From assembly GCF_900106995.1 (NCBI RefSeq), contig NZ_FNOK01000049.1, positions 1 to 64,000 on the forward strand: a DNA stretch of 64,000 nt, read 5' to 3'. Numbering within the stretch: position 1 is the stretch's first letter; each line of letters begins with the position of its first letter. Both the position numbers and the translations under genes were made by a program. Source of the DNA: Saccharopolyspora shandongensis (GTDB lineage Bacteria > Actinomycetota > Actinomycetes > Mycobacteriales > Pseudonocardiaceae). Shown here piece after piece: positions 9,401 to 17,091 of the stretch. Below the pieces are notes generated by a model. The model did not search any database, was not told the DNA's origin, and was given only the letters and a program-made list of their open reading frames with translations.

Positions 9401-10427
9401 GGATCTGCGGATGAACATGCGCGACGTGTTCGGCAGCCGCATCGAGCTGAAGCTGGGCGACGCGGTGGACTCCATGCTCGGCAGGCGGGAGGCGGCGAGC
9501 GTGCCCGAGCACTCGCCGGGTCGTGGGCTCGCGCCCGACGCCGGGCAGTTCCTGGCGGCGGTGCCGCGGGTCGACGGCAGGTCCACCGCCGAAGAGCTCT
9601 CCGACGGGGTGCGGCACTTCGTCGAGTCGGTCAACGAGGCGTGGCCCGGCGACCGCGCGTCCGGCGTCCGGCTGCTGCCCGCCGAGCTGCCCTACGCGGC
9701 GCTGCCCGAGGCCGAGATCGCCTCGCCGCGCGGCATCGCGGTCGGCATCTCCGAGGCCGATCTGCAGCCGGTGCACCTGAACTTCGAGGTGGAGCCGCAC
9801 CTGATGCTCTTCGGCGACGTGGAGTCCGGCAAGAGCACGTTCCTGCGGTCGCTGGCCCGCAGCATCATGACCCGCTACCGCCCGGAGCAGGCGCAGATCG
9901 CGGTGGTCGACTTCCGCCGCAGCCTGCTCGGCGTGGTGCCCGACGAGTACCAGGTCGGCTACGCGAGCGCGGCGAACGCCACCAAGGAGATGGTGCAGCT
10001 GACCATCCAGGCGATGCAGAAGCGGTTGCCGGGCCCTGACATCACGCCCGAGCAGCTGCGCACCCGCAGCTGGTGGCAGGGCCCGGAGCTGTTCATGCTG
10101 ATCGACGACTACGACCTGGTGGCGCCGAACCCGCACGACAACCCGTTCACGAAGCTGCTGGACTTCATGACGCAGGGTCGCGACATCGGCCTGCACCTGG
10201 TGCTGACGCGCCGGGTCGGCGGCGTCGCGCGGGCGGTCTTCGACCCGGTGATCTCCCGGGTCCGCGACCTGGCCTCGCCAGGCGTCCTGCTGTCCGGCAA
10301 CCCGGAGGAAGGCCCGGTGTTCGGCAAGCTCAAGCCGGAACCGCTGCCGCCGGGCCGGGGCTGGCTGGTCACCCGAGCCCGCGGCCAGGAACTCGTCCAG
10401 TTCGCCAACCTCCCACCGGAGCACTGA
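6462..10427 (+). CDS. eccC: type VII secretion ATPase EccC with three FtsK/SpoIIIE domains
   Basis: A fused EccCa-EccCb protein of 1321 residues. Two transmembrane helices lie near residues 40-80. Three ATPase domains follow, with Walker A motifs GATGSGKS (near 483), GGPHSGKS (near 832) and GDVESGKS (near 1117). Walker B of domain 1 is canonical (LLVIVDEF). In domains 2 and 3 it is LFLVVDGW and LFMLIDDY, so the catalytic glutamate is lost in both, as is common in EccC, where domain 3 binds substrate signals. EccC drives export of WXG100 pairs. I chose TTG 6462 because GGAGG lies eight bases upstream and the product begins with a conserved TIIVRRPxRRPxPDLPxGE; an in-frame ATG at 6378 would add 28 atypical residues. 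Confidence 0.95.
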   Translation: MGTIIVRRPLRRPAPDLPSGELVLDPPPENPPPPGRNWTRALMVLPMMAGMAGMALLIGAGRSGPLMYVAGGLYGAAMLGMIGFQVMSQVGQGASKQEMIAERRRYMRRLSQLRAQVRDTVERQRHAMFYRHPNPDQLWSTAHSARLWERRPNDWDYTVVRMGLGPQELATRLVPPDTRPVDELEPLCAMALRKFVTTYSTVPDLPVAVALRGFSQIYVTGDREAKRAFARAVVAQLGTFHAPSNVLTAFCIHPAERDAWDWVKWLPHALHPTKTDAVGQIRLVAPSVTALEAMLDDVLADRPRFNPGSMPIEGAAHLVVFLDGGDTSGSEHLMIEGGVEGVTLINLATDPPRVLDATTLVLDIAADGSLTSRTMDGTGSVGRADAFDLDGMQGLVRSLAPMRLSALSAGDQPLSGSLELTDLLGLGDPYEFEPAKNWTARSNRDKLRVPIGITADGRPMELDLKESAQDGMGPHGLLVGATGSGKSELLRTLVLALAVTHDSEVLNFVLVDFKGGATFTKLDRLPHTSAVITNLADELHLVDRMLDAIQGELMRRQELLRKAGDYASQRDYERARTAGAPLEPLPSLLVIVDEFSELLTARPDFIDMFVQIGRVGRSLGVHLLLASQRLEEGKLRGLDSHLSYRVGLRTFSAMESRVVLGAPDAYELPRSPGNGFLRSGTEELLRFKAAYVSGLHQRGVVKRTDDEGRQIDPVQDYSTRYLRPRVTEELPAEATEADQVGDTLLDVLVDRLEGQGKAAHQVWLPPLDEPPTLDQLLEPLVVDPERGLTTGKEELRGKLRAAAGVIDRPFDQRRDLCWLDLAGAGGNVVVVGGPHSGKSTVIRGIIGSLALTHTPDEVQFVCLDFGGGGLTGMRDLAHIGSVATRRETNQVRRSIAEALALLAEREARFAEHGIDGMSTYRRLLREGRFPEDRFGDLFLVVDGWMTLRSDFENLEPAVTQLVNRGLAYGIHVIGSCNRWMDLRMNMRDVFGSRIELKLGDAVDSMLGRREAASVPEHSPGRGLAPDAGQFLAAVPRVDGRSTAEELSDGVRHFVESVNEAWPGDRASGVRLLPAELPYAALPEAEIASPRGIAVGISEADLQPVHLNFEVEPHLMLFGDVESGKSTFLRSLARSIMTRYRPEQAQIAVVDFRRSLLGVVPDEYQVGYASAANATKEMVQLTIQAMQKRLPGPDITPEQLRTRSWWQGPELFMLIDDYDLVAPNPHDNPFTKLLDFMTQGRDIGLHLVLTRRVGGVARAVFDPVISRVRDLASPGVLLSGNPEEGPVFGKLKPEPLPPGRGWLVTRARGQELVQFANLPPEH

Positions 10428-10441
10428 TTTCTTTAGCCGAA

Positions 10442-10574
10442 CTCGTTCGCGTAGCGGTGCGGGTAGCGGAACCTCAGACGCCGCCTGGCTGTGGGATCCC
10501 CGACTTACGGATGAACCAATACGCGGCATCGGGGCTGTCCTCGCCAGACGACGTCTGAGAACCCGCGGCGGTGC
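10442..10574. repeat. dispersed intergenic repeat, copy 2
   Basis: This is the inverted partner of 2571-2715. Reading its reverse complement recovers the same order of blocks (GGGTTCTCAGA, TCGTCTGGCGAGGACAGCCC, TCGGGGATCCC, CCAGGCGGC, ACCCGCACCGC). It sits in the 283-bp gap between eccC and the next substrate-like gene. The two copies therefore bracket the eccB-eccD-eccC core. Confidence 0.8.
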
Positions 10575-10710
10575 AAGTTGCGAAGGTGGGCTAAGCGGCT
10601 GCGCCGCTTCAAAGGCAAAGAACGAAACCGGCATCCGGCGGGGGTTGACACCGGGTGGTTTGTTGAGGGGAGCGGGGTTCTCCGCCCCACGCGCGACGTA
10701 AGGGGACGAG

Positions 10711-11694
10711 ATGGCGGTTCCGGATCCGGACGGCCGCGGTGCGCCGAGCTGGCCCACCAACGGCGAAAACCTCAAGGCCGATCCCAGTTCGCTGCGCGGT
10801 TACGGCACGAACGTCGCGACCATCGGCAAGAACCTGCAGTCCGACACCATGGGCGGCGCCATGAACATCAACGGCGTCGGCGACGACATCTCCATCAGCA
10901 CCGGCGGTTTCCCGGAGGGCGAGCAGGCGGATCAGCTGATGGCCCGCAACGCCCAGGAGATGATGCGGTTCCTGCAGGACATCCGGCAGAACCACCTGGC
11001 GATCTCGTCGGTGGCGCACATCTGCGCCGACCTGTACGAGGACACCGACGCCGCCAACGGCGTGCGGCTCTCCGGCGTCGAGTGGGCGTTCCACGAGCCC
11101 GGCGCGGAGCGCCCGCCCGGCGCTCCCCCGTACCTCAAGGAGACGATCGCCGACAACATGGCCGACGCCCCCAAGGGCCTCGGCAAGCTCGGCGACGAGA
11201 AGCTGACCGGCACGCACCACTTCTCCGGCGGCGTGGTCTACATGTACGAGTCCAAGGACGGCCGGACCCGCAGCGTGGTGCAGACCGAGGGCGGCATCAC
11301 CGAGACCGGCTACGACAAGAACGGCAACGAGACCTACAGCACGACGTCCAAGCCGAGCGGCGTGATGATCACCAAGACCTACGGCGAGAACGGCAAGGTC
11401 GTCAGCACCACCAACCGCAGCGTCGAATCCAGGAAGATCGCCGGCGGCCGGGACGAGGTCACCACCGTCCGCACCGAGCAGGCGGGCAAGAAGGAAACCG
11501 TCGTCGAAGAGCACAAGGTCACCAGGAAGTACGAGGACGGCACCGAATCCCACCACTACTACAAGGAAGAAGAGGGCAAGCGCAGCGACGAGCGCTACAT
11601 CGGCCGGCAGCCCAAGCGGGTCACGCCGGAGGACTGGGCCGACGAGGCGCGTCGCACCATGAAGGAGAACCGCCGGATGGCCGGGGGGATGTGA
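10711..11694 (+). CDS. putative type VII secretion substrate, function unknown
   Basis: A 327-residue hydrophilic protein that I cannot assign to a named family. There is no signal peptide or membrane helix. The N-terminal half (to about 160) is helical. The C-terminal half is rich in Thr, Lys, Glu and Gly, with short YxKNGNE/YGENGK-type repeats at about residues 205-235 that look like beta-strand wraps, then a basic acidic-mixed tail. A GGGGACGAG ribosome-binding site precedes ATG 10711. It is downstream of eccC and ends five bases before the WXG-like gene at 11700, so the two are probably co-transcribed. A role as substrate or chaperone is inferred from position only. Confidence 0.8.
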   Translation: MAVPDPDGRGAPSWPTNGENLKADPSSLRGYGTNVATIGKNLQSDTMGGAMNINGVGDDISISTGGFPEGEQADQLMARNAQEMMRFLQDIRQNHLAISSVAHICADLYEDTDAANGVRLSGVEWAFHEPGAERPPGAPPYLKETIADNMADAPKGLGKLGDEKLTGTHHFSGGVVYMYESKDGRTRSVVQTEGGITETGYDKNGNETYSTTSKPSGVMITKTYGENGKVVSTTNRSVESRKIAGGRDEVTTVRTEQAGKKETVVEEHKVTRKYEDGTESHHYYKEEEGKRSDERYIGRQPKRVTPEDWADEARRTMKENRRMAGGM

Positions 11695-11699
11695 TTCGG

Positions 11700-13919
11700 A
11701 TGGCCGGACCCGCTGACGACTACTACGGCTACAACCACGACGCGCTGGAGAACTACTCCAACGGCGGCGGCGCCGGGCCGATCGGCCCGGACGAGCTCTA
11801 CTACAGCGGCGAGACCGACACCGGCAAGAACTACACGCCGGGCCCGGACTCGAAGGGCGCCGGGGACACCACCATCGCGGAGATCCGCCGGCAGATCATG
11901 GGCGAGCAGCCCGGCACGGCCGACGAGCGCGGCGACCAGTTCGCCAACGTCGCGACGATGCTGTCGCACGTGCAGAGCCAGCTGCGCGGCCAGACGGAAT
12001 CGCTGAAGGCGGAGTGGGATTCCCCGGCTGCCAAGGACGCGTTCCTGAGCAAGGTCGGGGAAACCCTGGCGTACCTGGCGGTCTGGGAGAGCGCGGCGAG
12101 CCGCACGGCGAGCGGCCTGCACGGGCTCGCCGCGGCGATGCGCGAAGCGCAGGAGGACATGCGCGCGCTGTGGGCGGAGTACAAGCAGGACCTCCGCGAC
12201 ATCGACACCAGCTTCCAGCAGCAGGTGTCGGTGGAGGGCTACAGCAGCGGCGCGTGGGACAAGGCGAAAGAGGAGTCCCACGAGAAGTACAACCGGAAGG
12301 CCCGGGAACTGGCCAGCCGGACGGCCGACAGCTACGCCCCGTACATCACCAAGCTGGCGCTCGGGCGGGCGATGAAGGTCGACCCGCTGAACGCGATCCA
12401 GCACCCGGGCGCACTCGGCCTCAAGCCGCCGAAGCTGCCCGGGGCCCCGGGCGGTCCCGGGGGGCCCGGCGGCATGGCGCCGCCCGACGGAGCTCCCGGC
12501 GGACCGAACGGATTCGCGCCTCCCGGCCCGGCGCCCGGCGGACCGAACGGCGCGCCTCCGCCCGGCGGCGACGGCCCTAACGCGCCTGTCGGCGCACCGC
12601 CGCCCGCCGCAGCTCCGCCCGGCGCGCCGAAGGGATCGGCGCCACCCGGCCGAGGCCCCGGAATGCCCCCGGGAACACCGCCGCCGAACGGCGGGCCAGG
12701 CCAAGCGCCGCCCGGCCGAGCACCCGGAATGCCGCCGGGCACGGCACCTCCCGGCCAGCCACCGGTCGGAGCACCACCGCCGGGCCGAGCGCCCGGAATG
12801 CCGGACGGCGTCACGCCTCCCGGCAGAGCACCGGGCGGCCCGGCACCAGGAGACCCGCCGTCGCTGCCCGGCAGCGGTGGCACACCCGACGGCAGCGCAC
12901 CGCCTGCGCTCGCCCCACCGACCGCGCCGGGCACCGGGCCCGTCATCGGCAATCCCTCCCCCGGTTCGCCGATCGGAACCCCGGCGCCCGGCGCACCCGG
13001 CGCTCCTGGCCTGACGGCGCCGGGCGATGCCGCACCCGGAAGGCCGCCCGGCACGATCAACGGCAACACGGGCGTGCCGGGGATCAGCGCGCCGAACGCA
13101 CCGGGCACGGGCACGCCGCCGGGAACGATGACTCCGCCGCCACCGGGTGGCGCGGGGGCGCAACCGCCGAAGCAGCAGCAGGGCAAGATCCTCGGCCCGC
13201 GCATCGGAAACCCAGGCCTGTCAACGCCTTCCGATCCCGAGGCAGGCACCATCCGGCCGCCAGCGGGGCAGACCGCGCCGCCGCCGGGCGCACCGGGCTC
13301 GCCCGGTGGCCGATCGGCGACGGGTTCGCCCAACTCCCGGCCCGGAGGCCGAGCGACGGGTTCGCAGGCGGAGGTGCCCGAAGCGTTCCTCCCGCCGCCG
13401 AACGCGGCGCCTTCGGTGCTGGGCGGCGAGCAGCGGCGAACGCGCCCGGGCAGCAGCGCGGAGGCACCGGACCGCCACTCCGGCAGAAGCGACGTTCCGC
13501 CGCCGGTGCTGAGCAACCCGCACCGCACCGGACCGCTGAAGACCTTCACCGAACGCCGGGCCCAGCGGAAGCGCGAACGCGAGAAGAAGCTGAAGCCGCA
13601 ACCGACTTCGGAATTCGCGGTCGACCTGCCGCTGAGCACCGCGCCGGTCCTGGAAGCCAGGACCGCACCGGAGGTCGACGTGCAGGCGGAGCTGGGCGCC
13701 CAGGTGCCGGCCGCGCTGCGCGACCGGCCGTCGGTGCTCGCGGCGCACGAGCCGGAGGACGTCGCCGCCGACCGCGCGGCCCGGCGCACCCGGCCCGCGG
13801 AAACGCCTGCGGACCAGGACGCGTGGGAGGTGGAAACCCCGGGCGGCCCGGTGGTGAACGGCGAAGCGGAGTACCGCTACCGCCCGGAACCGGAGCCAAC
13901 CCTCAACAGCAAGGCCTGA
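11700..13919 (+). CDS. large WXG-like protein with long Pro/Gly-rich region
   Basis: A 739-residue protein in three parts. The N-terminal helical domain (about 1-215) resembles WXG100/PPE-type substrates: AEWDSPAAKDAF has WDS in place of WxG, and long coiled helices follow. Residues about 240-560 are a Pro/Gly/Ala region with repeated GAPPGRAPGMPPGT-like units. The C-terminal part (about 560-739) is charged, with a basic patch (RRAQRKREREKKLK). Such proteins are typical large type VII substrates or cell-wall-spanning factors. I chose ATG 11700; a GTG at 11691 overlaps the previous stop. The Pro-rich tract is at risk of length variation. A palindrome lies 18 bp after the stop. Confidence 0.82.
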   Translation: MAGPADDYYGYNHDALENYSNGGGAGPIGPDELYYSGETDTGKNYTPGPDSKGAGDTTIAEIRRQIMGEQPGTADERGDQFANVATMLSHVQSQLRGQTESLKAEWDSPAAKDAFLSKVGETLAYLAVWESAASRTASGLHGLAAAMREAQEDMRALWAEYKQDLRDIDTSFQQQVSVEGYSSGAWDKAKEESHEKYNRKARELASRTADSYAPYITKLALGRAMKVDPLNAIQHPGALGLKPPKLPGAPGGPGGPGGMAPPDGAPGGPNGFAPPGPAPGGPNGAPPPGGDGPNAPVGAPPPAAAPPGAPKGSAPPGRGPGMPPGTPPPNGGPGQAPPGRAPGMPPGTAPPGQPPVGAPPPGRAPGMPDGVTPPGRAPGGPAPGDPPSLPGSGGTPDGSAPPALAPPTAPGTGPVIGNPSPGSPIGTPAPGAPGAPGLTAPGDAAPGRPPGTINGNTGVPGISAPNAPGTGTPPGTMTPPPPGGAGAQPPKQQQGKILGPRIGNPGLSTPSDPEAGTIRPPAGQTAPPPGAPGSPGGRSATGSPNSRPGGRATGSQAEVPEAFLPPPNAAPSVLGGEQRRTRPGSSAEAPDRHSGRSDVPPPVLSNPHRTGPLKTFTERRAQRKREREKKLKPQPTSEFAVDLPLSTAPVLEARTAPEVDVQAELGAQVPAALRDRPSVLAAHEPEDVAADRAARRTRPAETPADQDAWEVETPGGPVVNGEAEYRYRPEPEPTLNSKA

Positions 13920-13936
13920 CACCGGTGTGCTGAGGT

Positions 13937-13982
13937 CCCGTGAGTACTTTGTGCTGCCATAGCAACACAAAGTACTCACGGG
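13937..13982. repeat. long palindrome family, copy 2 (left border of cassette A)
   Basis: A perfect 17-bp inverted repeat: CCCGTGAGTACTTTGTG, a 12-base centre containing GCCATAGC, then the complementary arm. It follows the stop codon of the WXG-like gene by 18 bp and marks the outer edge of homology between cassettes A and B. Confidence 0.9.
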
Positions 13983-13990
13983 CCAGGTTC

Positions 13991-14114
13991 CCAATTTTAG
14001 GCAAAATCGGAATCCCACCCGCGAGGTCCGGAAGCTTCCAATTTTAGGCAAAATCGGAGTCCGATTTTCTCCGGTTCGTCCGGTTCATGAGTTTCCAATT
14101 TTAGGCAAAATTGG
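13991..14114. repeat. cluster of three ATTTTAGGCAAAAT hairpins
   Basis: Copies at 13991-14010, 14038-14057 and 14095-14114 read CCAATTTTAGGCAAAATCGG or nearly so. They lie at the convergent junction of the WXG-like gene and the reverse-strand membrane protein. The spacer between the first two copies is itself conserved in cassette B (5 differences in 43 bases by eye). From here to 14250 there is no gene; the GC-rich stretch is also homologous to 60689-60810. Confidence 0.9.
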
Positions 14115-14250
14115 GACGGGCTCAGACCTGCCGACCTCCAGGAAGCGGGGTGGCCGGCCGGCGCGAGGGGGAGGAGTCGCACCGACCGGCCCGCAGGACC
14201 CGTCCGCCCGCAGGTCGGGGGCATCGGCGGCCGGGCCCGGGTCTGTGCCG

Positions 14251-14532
14251 TCAGAGGCGCTGGAGGGCTTCCAGTATTCGGCGCTGAACCTCCAGTGACG
14301 GCGCCTCGTCATCCGATGTGGACGGTGGCGGCTGCGGTTCGCGAAGCCGGTGCCTGCCGCCCTGATCCCGTTGTCGCCGTTCAGCCTCGACGTGCGCGAT
14401 GAGCCGCCAAACCGTCAGGGCGCCTTCGCCGCCACCGGCGTGCTGCGGCCGGTAGGACTTCCAGTACGTGATGATCAGGTAGAGAGCGACAACACCGGTG
14501 ATCCCGGCGATCCCGGGGAGCACGGCCAACAT
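14251..14532 (-). CDS. cassette A small one-helix membrane protein
   Basis: A 93-residue protein. One transmembrane helix (about residues 2-23, ending in LYLIITYW) is followed by a conserved KSYRPQHAGGGEGALTVW linker, an Arg/Gln-rich helix, a Pro-rich spacer and a short C-terminal amphipathic helix (LEVQRRILEALQRL). I know no function. A close paralogue lies at 60401-60688, with nearly the same linker and C-terminal helix. It begins two bases after the stop of the zinc-finger-like gene upstream, so the two are one operon. Confidence 0.8.
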   Translation of the reverse strand: MLAVLPGIAGITGVVALYLIITYWKSYRPQHAGGGEGALTVWRLIAHVEAERRQRDQGGRHRLREPQPPPSTSDDEAPSLEVQRRILEALQRL

Positions 14533-14533
14533 G

Positions 14534-14770
14534 TCAGCAGCTCCTTCCGGCAGCAGGGTCGGGAAGCTGTCGAACTATTCGGCGCGCCTCGGCATCGCAG
14601 ACGCCGCACGTCGACCACAACCAAGCGATCTCGGAGTTGTCCGCGAACAACGCCTGCCGACACAAGGTCGAAACGAGAGTCCCGGCCGAATAGGCCAAAG
14701 CCCCATCGGGCCGCCGATCGGTACTCGCATGCCGCAGCCCAACAGCCGGAACCCAGTGGAAGGGATACAT
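14534..14770 (-). CDS. cassette A zinc-finger-like small protein
   Basis: A 78-residue protein with a conserved N-terminus (PFHWVPAVGLRHASTDRRPD) and a C-terminal WLWSTCGVCDAEARRI. The CxxC, an earlier Cys (STLCRQ) and His residues could form a metal site. Small proteins of this type are often found beside XRE-DUF397 pairs in actinobacteria. ATG 14770 is supported by GGAGG upstream; a longer frame starting at 14977 would read through the operator and the divergent gene. Paralogue at 60151-60399. Confidence 0.8.
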   Translation of the reverse strand: MYPFHWVPAVGLRHASTDRRPDGALAYSAGTLVSTLCRQALFADNSEIAWLWSTCGVCDAEARRIVRQLPDPAAGRSC

Positions 14771-14793
14771 CGGAGCCACCTCCAACGTCGCCA

Positions 14794-14830
14794 AATTGTG
14801 CATGCACAGAATGTCTGTGCATGCACAATT
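14794..14830. promoter_or_regulatory. cassette A divergent operator
   Basis: Two perfect 16-base inverted arms, AATTGTGCATGCACAG and its complement, are separated by AATGT. Each arm contains the palindrome TGTGCATGCACA, so there are two sites about 19 bp centre to centre. It lies between the XRE regulator and the zinc-finger-like gene and is the obvious binding site for the XRE protein. Confidence 0.85.
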
Positions 14831-14890
14831 GGCGCAATTACTCGATCGCGTGATCGTGATCGTGAGTATCTGCGCGACTAGGATCTGGGC

Positions 14891-15733
14891 ATGGCCAGCA
14901 CCGCCGACACACCACGAGCACGACAGCTCGGAGCCGAACTGCGAGCGGCTCGCAAGGCGGTCGGGATGTCCACCCAAGTGCTTGGAGCGAAGCTAGGTCG
15001 CTCACACACGCACATCTCGCGTTGGGAAAACGGCAAGCTCACACCGAGCGAGGCCGACGCCGGCGCAGTGCTGGGCATCCTTGGAATCACCGGGGACGAG
15101 CGCGAGAGACTGCTGCAACTCGCCAAAGACGCAGGTGATCCGAACTGGGTGGCTCCCGGCATCGATCGCCAGCTGGCCGCGTTGACCGAGTACGAGCGAA
15201 CGGCGCGAACGATCACCGACGTGCAGCCGCTTCTCATTCCGGGACTACTGCAGACGGCCGACTACGCACGCTCGATCATGATCGGCGCCGGAACGACGCG
15301 AGGAGAGGCTGATCGGCGGGTGACCTTCAGGCTCGGTCGCCGGGACGTTCTCACCCGCCGGAATCCGGTCGAGTTGGTTGCAGTTATCGGTGAACAGGCA
15401 CTGCGGTACCCGCCATGCGGTCGCGAAGTGATGCTTGAGCAGCTCCACCACCTCGCCAAGTGGGCCGAGCTGGACAACATCAGCATCCACGTGATCCCAC
15501 TCGATCACGGCTACTCGCCTGCCCTGGAAGGACCGTTCGTTCTGCTTGAGTTCGACCGGGCAAAGCCGGTTGTGCATCTTGAGCACTTCCGCTCCAGCAC
15601 GACCATCACCGACGCCAGCGACATCAAGGACTACCAGGCGGCAGCGGATACCGTCCGTGGAGATGCGTTGAGCGCGGACCTGACTACCGCGCTCATCAAG
15701 CAAATCGCAGACGACATGGAGCGTGTGAGATGA
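14891..15733 (+). CDS. XRE-family regulator with DUF5753 (Scr1/WhiJ type), cassette A
   Basis: A 280-residue protein. The N-terminal helix-turn-helix (about residues 12-70, including SHTHISRWENGKLTPSEAD) is followed by a DUF5753-type sensor domain (about 90-275) with the conserved PNWVAPGIDRQLAALTEYER stretch. These proteins pair with DUF397 proteins in actinobacteria; some pairs control development (WhiJ, BldB-related), and Scr1/Scr2 behaves like a toxin-antitoxin system. The gene overlaps the DUF397 gene by four bases (ATGA) and is divergent from the zinc-finger-like gene across a double palindrome. Paralogue at 59190-60032, similar over its whole length but clearly diverged in the HTH. Confidence 0.92.
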   Translation: MASTADTPRARQLGAELRAARKAVGMSTQVLGAKLGRSHTHISRWENGKLTPSEADAGAVLGILGITGDERERLLQLAKDAGDPNWVAPGIDRQLAALTEYERTARTITDVQPLLIPGLLQTADYARSIMIGAGTTRGEADRRVTFRLGRRDVLTRRNPVELVAVIGEQALRYPPCGREVMLEQLHHLAKWAELDNISIHVIPLDHGYSPALEGPFVLLEFDRAKPVVHLEHFRSSTTITDASDIKDYQAAADTVRGDALSADLTTALIKQIADDMERVR

Positions 15734-15921
15734 GCAGGGTCGAGAACTGGCGCAAGTCCAGCTACAGCGGCAACCAGACCAACTGCATCGAGGTCGGCGA
15801 GTTATCCAGCGGCGCCGCTGTCCGGGACAGCAAGGATCGTGACGGCGGGTACTTCGTCACCGACCGCTCGCAGTGGTCGGCGTTCGTCGCCGCCGTCAAG
15901 GGTGGCCGGTTCGAGCGGTGA
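15730..15921 (+). CDS. DUF397 protein, cassette A
   Basis: A 63-residue DUF397 protein with the family motifs WRKSSYSG, NCIEV, AVRDSKD and WSAFVAAVKGG. The ATGA overlap with the XRE gene implies translational coupling, and a direct protein partnership is expected from known XRE-DUF397 pairs. The paralogue is at 58993-59193. The 50 bp after the stop is homologous to the matching stretch in cassette B up to the bordering palindrome. Confidence 0.92.
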   Translation: MSRVENWRKSSYSGNQTNCIEVGELSSGAAVRDSKDRDGGYFVTDRSQWSAFVAAVKGGRFER

Positions 15922-15972
15922 GGCTCGGTTTCTGGTCGTGGCCTGGTCGGTGAACGTTGTGCCTGGTCAGGG

Positions 15973-16018
15973 GCCGTGCGTACTTTGTGTTGCTATGGCG
16001 ACACAAAGTACGCACGGG
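15973..16018. repeat. long palindrome family, copy 3 (right border of cassette A)
   Basis: A 16-bp perfect stem (CCGTGCGTACTTTGTG) with a 12-base centre holding GCTATGGC. It lies between the ends of the DUF397 gene and the reverse-strand gene that ends at 16039, so it can terminate both. Confidence 0.9.
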
Positions 16019-16038
16019 CCAAGACCAGCGGACACCGT

Positions 16039-17091
16039 TCAGTAACGGCCTGGGGCTCCGAGTTCTTCTTGCTCTCGGTCCGCCGGGTTTACCCACACGT
16101 AGTGGTTCTCCGACTTCGTCAGCACCGCCAGCATGTCGTCGTGCACAGCCTGCAATTGCTCCGCCGTTCGCGACGTGAAGCGGCGGGCCGCGGCGATCGC
16201 CGCCGCTTCGTCAGGCGCCAACCGCTGCAATAGCAGGACATCTGCTTGCAAGGCCACGTGGGCCCGCTGCGGCGTGAACCGGTGCAGCACCATGACTCGC
16301 GTCTGCCACGGCGCGGGCTGCGCCGGGGACGGCGGTGATTCCGCGTCGTACAGGGACAGGACCGGTGCGTCCGCCGAGGCCACGACTCCCGCCGGGGCGC
16401 CCGGTTCCAGCACCGCGACCCGGTCGGCACGACCCGTCGCCGCCTGCCCGAGGTCCGACCAGCCCGCCGGTTGGTCGGTGAACACCAGGACCTTCGCGCC
16501 GAAGCGCAACGCCCGGTAGGCCAGCAGGCGCGCCGCCCAGGACGCGCCGACCAGCGCGATCGACACCGGTTCCGGCTGGAACAGCGTCATCGTCACCGGG
16601 AAGCCCGCCTGGTTGCGGCCCAGCGGGAAGCCGAAGGACGTGCCGGTGAGCTGCAGCAGGTCCAGTTCCTGTTCGGTGGCCTGGTGCCGGCCGATGTCCA
16701 GCCTCGGCACCGAACGCTGCTTGCGCGGCCGCCAGCCTTGAGGCTTGCGCACCTCCACCGTCGGCGTGTCGTCCTGACGCGGGCCGGGTCCGCCGGGTGG
16801 CAGCGGCGCGGCGACGGCCTGCGCGGACGCCACCGACGCGGACGCGGCGGCGGTGTTCGTCAGGACCGCGCCGCCGGCCTGCTGGTTCCACTCCGACGTG
16901 CCGAGCGCGGGCGCGAACGCCGCGTCGTCGGCGTCCTGGCCCTTCGGAACCTCGACCGGCCCCATCGTCTCCGGCGGCTTCGCCACCGAGATCACCGGAA
17001 CTTGCTTTGCCACAACGGGTTTCGGCGCCTCCGGCCGCGCGACGGCGGGCGGCGCGACCGCCGACTGCACCGGGTGCTGGCCCTCGTTCAC
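16039..17091 (-). CDS. type VII secretion-associated protein, unknown function
   Basis: A 350-residue protein translationally coupled to the EccE-like gene (GTGA overlap), with GGAGGAGG before GTG 17091. The first 130 residues are low-complexity, rich in Pro, Ala and Val. The C-terminal two thirds look globular: a conserved FGFPLGRNQAG stretch, then SIALVGASWAARLLAYRALR, which resembles a dinucleotide- or nucleotide-binding beta-alpha-beta unit without a Walker A. No transmembrane helix is seen. Position after eccE suggests an accessory cytoplasmic component. A palindrome follows the stop codon. Confidence 0.72.
   Translation of the reverse strand: MNEGQHPVQSAVAPPAVARPEAPKPVVAKQVPVISVAKPPETMGPVEVPKGQDADDAAFAPALGTSEWNQQAGGAVLTNTAAASASVASAQAVAAPLPPGGPGPRQDDTPTVEVRKPQGWRPRKQRSVPRLDIGRHQATEQELDLLQLTGTSFGFPLGRNQAGFPVTMTLFQPEPVSIALVGASWAARLLAYRALRFGAKVLVFTDQPAGWSDLGQAATGRADRVAVLEPGAPAGVVASADAPVLSLYDAESPPSPAQPAPWQTRVMVLHRFTPQRAHVALQADVLLLQRLAPDEAAAIAAARRFTSRTAEQLQAVHDDMLAVLTKSENHYVWVNPADREQEELGAPGRY

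Noticed and set aside
6900..10775. A very long open frame on the reverse strand across eccC
   Set aside because: It is the mirror of a well-supported gene in GC-rich DNA, is very rich in Arg, Ala, Val and His, and has no family motifs.
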